From assembly GCA_040235565.1 (NCBI GenBank), contig JBECLA010000028.1, positions 1 through 12,485 on the forward strand: a DNA stretch of 12,485 bases, read 5' to 3'. The position numbers and the translations under genes are program-made. Shown piece by piece: positions 5,340 through 12,485 of the stretch (its first letter is position 1; each line of letters opens with the position of its first letter). Origin of the DNA: JAHEIJ01 sp040235565. Its GTDB lineage: Bacteria; Pseudomonadota; Gammaproteobacteria; UBA6429; Thiohalophilaceae. The notes beneath the pieces were generated by a model. It saw only the letters and a program-made list of their open reading frames with translations. It searched no databases and was not told the origin of the DNA.

Positions 5340-6462
5340 GCCAGGGCGCGCCGATGCCCACGCCTGGCTCAACAAGATCCGTGAACTGCCCCTGCCCGCC
5401 AGCATCAAGGTGATGAATGTCTGCGGCGGGCATGAACGCGCCATCAGCATGGCCGGCATCCGCAGTCTGTTACCCCCCAACATCGAATTGATTCCCGGAC
5501 CGGGTTGTCCGGTCTGCATCTGCCCGGAAGAAGACATCTATCAGGCCATGCAACTGGCCCTGCATGAAGACCTCACCCTGGTGGCGTTTGGCGACATGTT
5601 GCGTGTGCCGGTCAATGTACCCAAAAAAGAGCCGCGTTCTCTGGAACAGGCCCGCGCCCAGGGCGCCGACATTCGTCCCATCGCCTCGCCGCAGGAAGCG
5701 CAACAACTTGCCCTCGCACAACCGGACAAGCCGGTGGTGTTTTTTGCCGCCGGGTTTGAAACCACCACCGCCCCGGTAGCCGCCTTGATCGCCGAAGGTC
5801 TGGCTGACAACCTGTCGATCCTGTTAAGTGGCCGTCGTACCTGGCCCGCGGTGGCGATGTTACTGGAATCGGGTGAGGCCGGGTTTGATGCGCTGATCGC
5901 CCCGGGGCATGTGTCCACTGTCATGGGGCCGGAGGAATGGGCCTTTGTGGCCGAGCAACATCATATGCCGGTGGCAGTGGCCGGCTTTGAACCGGAAACG
6001 CTATTGGCGGCGCTGTATTCGGTATTGCGACAAAAACTTGATGAGCGGGTGTTTCTCGATAACTGTTATCCTGAAGTGGTGCGTCCCGGTGGCAACCCCA
6101 CTGCCCGGCGTTACCTGGATCAGACCCTGGATATCGCGGACAGTAACTGGCGTGGCATCGGCCCGATTCCACAATCCGGTTATACCCTCAAACCGGCCTA
6201 CCGGGCCCATGATGCGCATCACCAGTTTACCGATTACAGTGATGCTTCGCGCAAACGCATTGGCGAAATGCCACCAGGCTGCGACTGTGCCAGAGTGGTC
6301 CTCGGTCGCATTTATCCCAATCAGTGTCGACTCTATGGCAGCGCCTGCACTCCCCATAACCCGATCGGTCCCTGCATGGTCTCCGATGAAGGCGCCTGCC
6401 GGATCTGGTGGGCCAGTGGCGTACGGCAAGGCGTTGGCCAGGATAAAGCGGTGACCACCTGA
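5332..6462 (+). CDS. hypD: Hydrogenase maturation iron-sulfur protein HypD
   Basis: This 376-residue scaffold, with HypC, assembles the Fe(CN)2CO group. Motifs in order: CGGHE (31-35), which holds the conserved Cys thought to bind the iron; GPGCPVC (56-62), a redox Cys pair; and GFETT (141-145). The C-terminal [4Fe-4S] region has C317 and C319 (GCDC), C332, C339, C348 and C356 in the usual pattern ending PCMVSDEGAC. All expected cysteines are present. An ATG seven codons upstream (5311) is open, but the one at 5332 is preferred: it gives normal family length and repeats the 8-base overlap seen at the two preceding junctions. No clear ribosome-binding site precedes it, consistent with coupling to hypB. 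hypF starts 2 bases after its stop. Confidence 0.97.
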   Translation: MAKPGRADAHAWLNKIRELPLPASIKVMNVCGGHERAISMAGIRSLLPPNIELIPGPGCPVCICPEEDIYQAMQLALHEDLTLVAFGDMLRVPVNVPKKEPRSLEQARAQGADIRPIASPQEAQQLALAQPDKPVVFFAAGFETTTAPVAALIAEGLADNLSILLSGRRTWPAVAMLLESGEAGFDALIAPGHVSTVMGPEEWAFVAEQHHMPVAVAGFEPETLLAALYSVLRQKLDERVFLDNCYPEVVRPGGNPTARRYLDQTLDIADSNWRGIGPIPQSGYTLKPAYRAHDAHHQFTDYSDASRKRIGEMPPGCDCARVVLGRIYPNQCRLYGSACTPHNPIGPCMVSDEGACRIWWASGVRQGVGQDKAVTT

Positions 6463-6464
6463 GT

Positions 6465-8738
6465 ATGCAGACACCCGACCGGACGCCCTCCGCCAGCGAA
6501 GCCCGTCGTCTTACGCTCACCGGGCAGGTCCAGGGAGTTGGTTTCCGGCCGTTCGTTTATCGCCTTGCCCATCACTACGGTATTAATGGCTGGGTGCAGA
6601 ACCGGCGCGGTGAAGTACGGATCTATGTCGAAGCCCCAACTGATCGCATCGACAAGTTTCTGCATAGTCTGTTACATCAGGCCCCGCCGCTGGCCAAACC
6701 CGTGTTGGCAGAAGACATCCCGGTTCAATCAGAAGGCACAAGCGTATTTGCCATCAAGGCCAGTGACGCCGACAGTCTCGCTGCCGTGCATGTGCCACCG
6801 GATTACTACACCTGCCCCGAGTGTTTGCAGGAACTGCATGATCCGGGGGATCGCCGTTATCGTTATCCGTTTATCAACTGCACCCAGTGCGGTCCGCGTT
6901 ACACCCTGATCAAACAACTACCCTATGACCGACCGAATACCAGCATGCTGGACTTTCCGTTATGCCCGGCCTGTCGGAAAGAATACCAGGATCCACTCGA
7001 TCGCCGTTTTCATGCCGAACCCATCGCCTGTCCCGAGTGTGGCCCACAATTAACCTATGTGGAAAACCAGCAAAACATCAACGGCAACGAAACAGCACTC
7101 AGCGCAACCCTCACGGCCTTGCGTGAGGGCAAGATTGTCGCAGTCAAAGGCATCGGCGGTTATCACCTGATGTGTGACGCCGGTAATGAAGCGACCGTCC
7201 AACGTCTGCGTGATCGCAAACCCCGCCCGGCCAAGCCGCTGGCGGTGATGTTCCCCCCACAAGGCCAGGACGAGTTGGCGGCAATACGCGAAGTTGCCGG
7301 GCTTCAACAAAATGAGGCCACGTTATTAACGGATCCGGCCCGGCCAATCATGCTGGTGGATAAAGCACCAACGACGCAACTGGCACCATCCCTGGCTCCG
7401 CAGCTCAATCAACTCGGGGTGTTTTTGCCGTACAGTCCCTTGCATCATGTGTTGCTGGCGGATTTTGGCAAACCGCTGGTGGCGACCTCGGCCAACATCA
7501 GTGGTGAACCGGTGTTAACCGACAACACTGAAGTTGAACAGCGTCTGGCGCGGGTGGCCGATGCGTACCTGCATCACAATCGCCCGATCGTACGACCCGC
7601 CGATGATTCCGTGTTTCGTCTGCTCGGCAACACACCGCGTCCATTACGTCTGGGACGCGGCCATGCGCCGCTGGAACTGACTCTGCCGCAGCAACTCGAC
7701 CAGGTTGTGCTGGCGGTGGGCGGGCAGATGAAAAACACCATCGCCCTGGGCTGGGAGCAACGTCTGATCATTTCCCCGCACATCGGCGATCTGGATGCGG
7801 CCCGGAGCCTGCAGGTATTTGAACAGGTGGTCGCGGATTTACAACGCCTGTATGAAGTCGAGGCGCAGGTGATCATTGCGGATGCCCATCCCGGTTACGC
7901 CAGCCATCGCTGGGCACAACAAACCGGCCTGCCCTGCGTGCCGGTATTTCATCATCACGCCCATGCCGCCACTCTGTCACTGGAATACGGTGACACCATG
8001 CCCTGGCTGGTTTTTACCTGGGACGGGGTCGGTTATGGTGAGGACGAAACTTTGTGGGGCGGCGAAGCGCTCTATGGCCGGGCGGGTAACTGGCAACGGC
8101 TGGCGAGTTTTATCCCCTTTGCCCTGCCCGGTGGGGACAAGGCGGGACGCGAACCCTGGCGCAGTGCCGCGGCCTTGTGCTGGCAGGCAAACCGGGAATA
8201 CCGCGCCCCCCGCGAACATGATCTGATCTACACCGCCTGGCAGAAACGCCTCAATTGTCCCACCACCACGGCGGTGGGGCGTTTGTTCGATGCCGCTGCC
8301 GCGCTTACGGGGCTGATCAGTGATGCGAGTTTTGAAGGCCAGGGCCCCATGTGGCTCGAAGCCATGGCCTCGAGCACAACCACGGCCTCTCCGCTGCCGT
8401 TACAGTTGGGGAAAGACAATGTTCTGCGTGCCGACTGGACACCGACACTCGGTTGGCTACAGGACAAACAAACCAGCATCGAGGATCGGGCGAGCCGCTT
8501 TCATGCCACTCTGGCGGCCACCCTGCTGGCCAAGGCACAACAATTACGTGATCGGTTAGGTGAGTTTCGGGTTGGCCTGAGTGGTGGCGTGTTTCAGAAC
8601 AAACTGCTCTCCGAACAGGTGCTGGCGCTGTTGCAACAAGCCGGTTTTGAAGTTTACCTGCCGGAACAGTTACCCTGTAATGACGGCGGACTTTGCGCGG
8701 GACAGGTAATGGAGTACCTGCAACAGCCACATTCATAA
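6465..8738 (+). CDS. hypF: Carbamoyltransferase HypF (cyanide-ligand synthesis)
   Basis: This 757-residue cytoplasmic enzyme uses carbamoyl phosphate and ATP to carbamoylate the C-terminal Cys of HypE, the first step in making the CN ligands. Domains in order: acylphosphatase-like (about 14-100, with GQVQGVGFRPFVYRLA); two zinc fingers with four CxxC pairs (117/120, 139/142, 167/170, 189/192); YrdC-like (about 205-395, with KPRPAKPLAVMF and SANISGEP); and a Kae1/TobZ-like carbamoyltransferase domain (about 410-757) with HHHAH (496-500), TWDGVGYGEDE and LSGGVFQN (705-712). All domains are intact and the length is standard. It lies 2 bases after hypD and 26 bases before hypE, its direct substrate partner. 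Confidence 0.97.
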   Translation: MQTPDRTPSASEARRLTLTGQVQGVGFRPFVYRLAHHYGINGWVQNRRGEVRIYVEAPTDRIDKFLHSLLHQAPPLAKPVLAEDIPVQSEGTSVFAIKASDADSLAAVHVPPDYYTCPECLQELHDPGDRRYRYPFINCTQCGPRYTLIKQLPYDRPNTSMLDFPLCPACRKEYQDPLDRRFHAEPIACPECGPQLTYVENQQNINGNETALSATLTALREGKIVAVKGIGGYHLMCDAGNEATVQRLRDRKPRPAKPLAVMFPPQGQDELAAIREVAGLQQNEATLLTDPARPIMLVDKAPTTQLAPSLAPQLNQLGVFLPYSPLHHVLLADFGKPLVATSANISGEPVLTDNTEVEQRLARVADAYLHHNRPIVRPADDSVFRLLGNTPRPLRLGRGHAPLELTLPQQLDQVVLAVGGQMKNTIALGWEQRLIISPHIGDLDAARSLQVFEQVVADLQRLYEVEAQVIIADAHPGYASHRWAQQTGLPCVPVFHHHAHAATLSLEYGDTMPWLVFTWDGVGYGEDETLWGGEALYGRAGNWQRLASFIPFALPGGDKAGREPWRSAAALCWQANREYRAPREHDLIYTAWQKRLNCPTTTAVGRLFDAAAALTGLISDASFEGQGPMWLEAMASSTTTASPLPLQLGKDNVLRADWTPTLGWLQDKQTSIEDRASRFHATLAATLLAKAQQLRDRLGEFRVGLSGGVFQNKLLSEQVLALLQQAGFEVYLPEQLPCNDGGLCAGQVMEYLQQPHS

Positions 8739-8764
8739 CAACCAGAAGTAATAAAACAGACGCT

Positions 8765-9769
8765 ATGCAACATACTCATATCAGCCTGGCTCATGGAAAC
8801 GGTGGCCGCTTCATGCGGGAATTGATCAATGAACTGTTCGCCCGCCATCTTGCCAACCCTCTGCTCAATACCCGCACCGATGCCGCCAGCCTGCCGGAAA
8901 TTAACGGCGAGGTGATGATGACCACCGACGGTTTTACCGTGCAACCGCTGGAATTTCCCGGCGGCGATATTGGTGCCCTGGCGATTCATGGCACGGTGAA
9001 TGATCTGGCGGTGGCCGGGGCGGATCCACTTTATCTCAGTCTCAACGCCTTCATCGAAGAAGGGCTGGAAATTGCGTTACTGGAGCGCATCATTAAAAGT
9101 CTTGCCGCAACCGCCCGGCATGCCGGGGTCACCATTGTCACTGGCGATACCAAGGTGGTGCGGCGCGGGGAAGGTGGTGGCTTATATCTTGCCACGACCG
9201 GCGTTGGACTCAAGCCGCCCGGCCAGAATCTCGGCATGGACCAGATTCATTCCGGCGACCGGATCCTGGTCAGTGGGCCGGTGGGTGATCACGGCACCGC
9301 CGTGATGCTGGCCCGCGAACAATTCGGCATGCGCGGGGATCTCCAGTCCGACGCGGCGACTGTTCTCCCCCTCACTCGCGCAATCCGCGCATTACCCGGC
9401 TTGCGTTTCATGCGTGATCCCACGCGTGGCGGTCTGGCTTCCGTGATGCAGGAAATCCATCAAGCCACCGGCCTGGGTCTGCGCCTCTGGCAACAGCAGG
9501 TTCCCGTGCGTGAACCCGTCACAGCAGTGTGTGAGATGTTGGGATATGATCCACTCTATCTGGCCTGTGAAGGACGGGTCGTCGCGGTGGTGGCTGAAGA
9601 TCAGGCCGAAGACGCTCTGGGCCGCTGGCAAGCCTTACCGCAAGGTAGCAACGCCGCCCTGATCGGCGAGATAACACTATCCGGCCAACGGGTCATACTG
9701 GAAACCGAACTTGGTGGGGAACGCGTACTGGAAGAGCTTGAAGACGATCCCCTGCCTCGTATTTGCTGA
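8765..9769 (+). CDS. hypE: Hydrogenase maturation protein HypE (thiocarboxamide dehydratase)
   Basis: This 334-residue protein of the AIR-synthase-like (PurM) family accepts a carbamoyl group from HypF on its C-terminal Cys and dehydrates it with ATP to a thiocyanate, the cyanide donor. The sequence ends in PRIC (331-334), the family's invariant C-terminus with the acceptor C334. The N-terminus has LAHGNGGRFM (8-17) and the ATP-binding core has TTDGFTVQPLEFPGGDIG (53-70) and GTVNDLAVAGADP (76-88). RDPTRGGLAS marks the C-terminal domain. The ATG at 8765 gives the normal length and N-terminus; the frame is open upstream into hypF. The ribosome-binding site is weak. It is the last gene of the hyp operon. 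Confidence 0.97.
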   Translation: MQHTHISLAHGNGGRFMRELINELFARHLANPLLNTRTDAASLPEINGEVMMTTDGFTVQPLEFPGGDIGALAIHGTVNDLAVAGADPLYLSLNAFIEEGLEIALLERIIKSLAATARHAGVTIVTGDTKVVRRGEGGGLYLATTGVGLKPPGQNLGMDQIHSGDRILVSGPVGDHGTAVMLAREQFGMRGDLQSDAATVLPLTRAIRALPGLRFMRDPTRGGLASVMQEIHQATGLGLRLWQQQVPVREPVTAVCEMLGYDPLYLACEGRVVAVVAEDQAEDALGRWQALPQGSNAALIGEITLSGQRVILETELGGERVLEELEDDPLPRIC

Positions 9770-9946
9770 GGATACAAACTTAATCATATAGACCTGAAAT
9801 CAACCTGAACTGGTGTTATCGACGAATTTATCCAGATAGAAACGCTAAGGTATCAACATTAGCTAACCCGCTCGAATGATCATGGCGCAGTTTGCGCCTG
9901 GCTTTCAGCTGTATCAAAATCCAGTAACCGGCATCCAGGAATATTC
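9770..9946 (+). promoter_or_regulatory. Intergenic region between hypE and the mechanosensitive channel gene
   Basis: This 177-base gap is more AT-rich than the flanking genes and holds no gene I can support. A hairpin GGCGCA-GTT-TGCGCC lies at 9884-9898 but lacks a T-run, so it is a poor terminator. A weak promoter candidate pairs TTGCGC (9892-9897) with CAAAAT (9915-9920) at 17-base spacing. A good ribosome-binding site, AGGA (9937-9940), lies six bases before the next ATG. Whether the channel gene is co-transcribed with hyp is open. Confidence 0.3.
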
Positions 9947-12304
9947 ATGGGCATGTTCCGACTCCATCACACCTTACGGTATCAAAACTGCATTCTCATG
10001 TTGCTGGCGGGCTTACTATCGCTTCTGCTGCTGGCTCCATCCCAGACAGCGTTCGCGGCCGAGTTTGATATCGAGGCAACTGACAAGACGTTGTCAGAGT
10101 TCGAAACGCTTCTGAAGCGCAAGCGCTATGATGAAAAGAAGCTCAAGGAACTGGCCAATCAGGTTGCCAGTATCAAGACCAACGCATCAAATTGTGTCAC
10201 GGAATTTGAAGCGCAACTAAAAGAGACTCAGGCGATACTTGAAAAGCTGGGTGAACCGGACAAACAAGAACCGCCCGATGTCAGCCGCAAACGACGCGAC
10301 CTACAAAAACAAATAACCAATATAGAAAAGCAACTCGGTAGTTGCCGTGTTCTGGTTATTCGCAGCGAAGAACAGCAGCACAACATCAATGCAGCCACCA
10401 AAAAGCTGCTTGCCGGCCGCTTGCTAGCCCGTGGTCCTGACATTCTTACTTTGCTGGAAGTCAACTGGAACAAACTGGATCTGTGGATCGCCGGCAGTAC
10501 CAAAGTCATCAAACGTTTGGGCGGATTACAGAACCTGCTGGTGTGGCACTGGTTCATGCTGTTTGTGTTATTACTCCTGTCGATTGGTCCGGCAATACTG
10601 ATCAGACGGAATCTGCAACGCCGGATTAGCAGCAAGCAATGGCTTGAAGACTACTCCAGCCGTGTTACTCATGCGTTTGTCACAACATTCGTGCATTACT
10701 TACCCCATTTCCTGGGCAGCACGATCGCGGCTATCTTTTTCTACATCCTGGCCCGGGATCTGTCCCCCACACCTCTGAGTGCGCTGATTGTAGTGGGCTT
10801 GCCCTTCTACTTTTTGTTCGTTGCTGTGATACAGTTTTTCTTCGCACCACCCCCTCCCGCCACCCTGTTCCTGGATGTCCCGCAATCGCTGGCAGCCGCC
10901 CTGGCACGCCGGCTTCGGTTTCTCGCCCTGCTGGTGTATATCGGCTTTTTACTGTTCTCTACCATTATCAAGCTCAACCTCCCCGAGGAGTTGTATCTGC
11001 TGGCGCGGGATGTTTATGCCGCCTTTTTAATTCTGAATCTGATCTGGGCCTTCGCGTTGCTGATGCGGATGTCCACCGAAAAACTCACCCGCGGTCTCAC
11101 TGCACTGGTCCATTTGTCACTGTTTATTGCCCTGGTTGCCGAATGGATGGGCTATCGCAATCTTGCCCAGAGTCTCGCAGTCGGGGTGCTCGGTTCCCTG
11201 CTTGCCCTGGGAGCAACCCTGTTATTGAGTCGGTTATTTCGCGAACTTTACAATAACCTGGATTATGGTCGTCATCCATGGAATCGTCGCCTGCGAACGG
11301 CAATGGGACTCAGGCCGGGGGACAAAATGCCGGGATTGTTCTGGCTGCGACTGCTAACGATCATCAGCTTCTGGTTGTTGTTTGGCTATGTGATGCTGCA
11401 GGTATGGGATGTCTCTGACACCATTACCCTGGATATCTATACCTACCTCACCCAGGGCTTCACTATCTGGTCATTAAAGATTATTCCAGCGCGTTTCGCC
11501 AGCGCCTTGATCACCATTGCGCTCATTCTCACCGTAGGCGGCTGGTTCCGCAAACGTCTGGAATCCACCTGGTTGAAACATACCCGCCTCGACCGCGGCG
11601 CGCAGGAAGCCACGGTAACCATCACCGGCTATGTTGTTGTTACCATTGCGGTGGTAACCGGCCTGAGTATTGCCGGCTTTGATTTCAAGAGCATCGCCTT
11701 GATCGCCGGGGCGCTCTCGGTGGGTATCGGTTTTGGTTTACAGAATATTGTTAACAACTTTATCTCCGGTCTGATTCTGCTGTTTGAACGACCCATCAAG
11801 ACCGGCGACTGGATCATGGTCGGAAACACCGAAGGCTATGTGAAACGCATCCGGATTCGTTCCACCGAAATCCAGACCTTTGATCGTGCGGATGTCATTG
11901 TTCCCAACTCGGAACTCATTGCCAGCCAGGTGACCAACTGGATGTTGCACGACTCCCGCGGTCGGGCGCGGGTGGCAGTGGGCGTGGCTTATGGTTCGGA
12001 CACCCAGAAAGTCAAAGCCATTCTGGAACAGGTGGCGGCAGATCATCCGCGCGTGGTCAATGATGGCAGCGCACCAAAACCCAAGGTGCTGTTTCGGGGT
12101 TTCGGAGAAAGTTCACTGGATTTTGAATTACGCTGTTTCATTCAGGACATTGATGAGCGTCTGCAGGTCGTCAGTGATCTGAACTTCGCCATCGATGCCG
12201 CCTTTCGTGAGAACGGGGTTGAAATTCCCTTCCCGCAACGCGATCTGCATGTCCGCGATCTGCCACGCCGGAATTCATTGCCGCCTGGTGATGACGCTGA
12301 ATAA
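9947..12304 (+). CDS. Large MscS-family mechanosensitive channel with long periplasmic N-terminal domain
   Basis: This 785-residue inner-membrane channel probably opens under membrane tension during osmotic downshock. Residues 1-38 are a signal peptide (cleavage near AFA-AEF). Residues 40-200 are charged, Gln/Lys/Glu-rich and probably coiled-coil, with two cysteines (C83, C133) that could form a disulfide. Several membrane segments follow between about 205 and 580. The MscS core spans about 570-770: the pore helix GALSVGIGFGLQNIVNNF (588-605), FERPIKTGDWI (613-623) and VIVPNSELIASQVTNW. The C-terminus ends PFPQRDLHVRDLP. The layout resembles MscK/YjeP-type channels, possibly with a DUF3772-like N-terminus. 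AGGA lies six bases before the start. It is unrelated to hydrogenase maturation in known function, and its position downstream of hyp may be incidental. Confidence 0.93.
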   Translation: MGMFRLHHTLRYQNCILMLLAGLLSLLLLAPSQTAFAAEFDIEATDKTLSEFETLLKRKRYDEKKLKELANQVASIKTNASNCVTEFEAQLKETQAILEKLGEPDKQEPPDVSRKRRDLQKQITNIEKQLGSCRVLVIRSEEQQHNINAATKKLLAGRLLARGPDILTLLEVNWNKLDLWIAGSTKVIKRLGGLQNLLVWHWFMLFVLLLLSIGPAILIRRNLQRRISSKQWLEDYSSRVTHAFVTTFVHYLPHFLGSTIAAIFFYILARDLSPTPLSALIVVGLPFYFLFVAVIQFFFAPPPPATLFLDVPQSLAAALARRLRFLALLVYIGFLLFSTIIKLNLPEELYLLARDVYAAFLILNLIWAFALLMRMSTEKLTRGLTALVHLSLFIALVAEWMGYRNLAQSLAVGVLGSLLALGATLLLSRLFRELYNNLDYGRHPWNRRLRTAMGLRPGDKMPGLFWLRLLTIISFWLLFGYVMLQVWDVSDTITLDIYTYLTQGFTIWSLKIIPARFASALITIALILTVGGWFRKRLESTWLKHTRLDRGAQEATVTITGYVVVTIAVVTGLSIAGFDFKSIALIAGALSVGIGFGLQNIVNNFISGLILLFERPIKTGDWIMVGNTEGYVKRIRIRSTEIQTFDRADVIVPNSELIASQVTNWMLHDSRGRARVAVGVAYGSDTQKVKAILEQVAADHPRVVNDGSAPKPKVLFRGFGESSLDFELRCFIQDIDERLQVVSDLNFAIDAAFRENGVEIPFPQRDLHVRDLPRRNSLPPGDDAE

Positions 12305-12339
12305 GTCGGCAATACAAACTCGTGCACTATACTAATGGA

Positions 12340-12485
12340 ATGAAAAAACATCTGCTGTCTTTGCTACTCTGTATTTTCCCGCTGTCACTGCCTGCTACCG
12401 CACTTCCCGCCTACAGCCAGGGTTATGATCCGGCCCGGGATCCGTTTAGCGATGGCCGTGCCGCCCTGAAACTGGCGCAGCAAAG
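12340..12485 (+). CDS. Start of a secreted protein, possibly thioredoxin-like (partial, runs off the window)
   Basis: The visible 48 codons begin MKKHLLSLLLCIFPLSLPAT, a clear signal peptide with probable cleavage around ATA or LPA. The next segment, GYDPARDPFSDGRAALKLAQ, resembles the N-terminus of periplasmic thioredoxin-fold proteins whose CxxC site lies 20-30 residues further on, outside the window. This assignment is a guess from a short segment. The gene starts 35 bases after the channel stop. No Shine-Dalgarno stands at a proper distance; GGA abuts the ATG. TATACT at 12328-12333 would place a transcription start almost on the ATG. An ATG at 12335 in another frame stops after two codons. 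Confidence 0.7.
   Translation, partial: MKKHLLSLLLCIFPLSLPATALPAYSQGYDPARDPFSDGRAALKLAQQ

Noticed and set aside
5909..6454. 181-residue plus-strand frame inside hypD
   Set aside because: It is an out-of-frame reading of the conserved HypD cysteine region, with no recognisable domain.
8317..8736. Minus-strand frame opposite the end of hypF
   Set aside because: Proline- and arginine-rich shadow of GC-rich coding sequence with no domain signal.
9884..9898. Hairpin as intrinsic terminator of the hyp operon
   Set aside because: Stem of six pairs without a following T-run; kept only as a note in the intergenic entry.
9876..10115. 79-residue frame overlapping the start of the channel gene
   Set aside because: Overlaps the signal peptide of the well-supported channel in another frame; no features of its own.

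Overview
The window looks like a chromosomal segment of a free-living gammaproteobacterium. It is moderately GC-rich and densely coded, with Gram-negative envelope proteins and a complete set of [NiFe]-hydrogenase maturation genes. The placement is an inference from protein style. No rRNA, tRNA, mobile element or CRISPR array is visible, and the species cannot be named from sequence alone.

Left part (16-3646, minus strand): an envelope and ion-homeostasis block. A cation diffusion facilitator metal exporter (2756-3646) is followed, after a 176-base gap, by a CPA2-type cation:proton antiporter (1125-2579). The antiporter's stop codon overlaps the start of a secreted protein that looks like an outer-membrane beta-barrel (16-1125). 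The exporter has no ATG, GTG or TTG start that would preserve its first membrane helix. The best candidate is an ATT codon at 3646.

Centre (3647-9769): a divergent regulatory region of about 280 bases, then a complete plus-strand hypC-hypA-hypB-hypD-hypF-hypE operon. HypF and HypE make cyanide ligands from carbamoyl phosphate. HypC and HypD assemble the Fe(CN)2CO unit, and HypA and HypB insert nickel. The first three junctions (C/A, A/B, B/D) each overlap by exactly 8 bases, hypD and hypF are 2 bases apart, and 26 bases separate hypF and hypE. The upstream region carries a near-consensus FNR/ANR box, mutually exclusive RNA stems, a 14-base palindrome and two overlapping sigma-70-like promoters. 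This suggests oxygen-responsive control with a second regulatory layer. No hydrogenase structural genes lie in the window, so the target enzyme must be encoded elsewhere.

Right part (9947-12485, plus strand): a large 785-residue MscS-family mechanosensitive channel with a long periplasmic N-terminal domain, then the first 48 codons of a secreted protein that may be thioredoxin-like and runs off the window.

I did not find a clearly new multi-gene system. The points most worth a second look are the apparent ATT start of the metal exporter, the repeated 8-base overlaps in the hyp operon, and the structured hyp control region.
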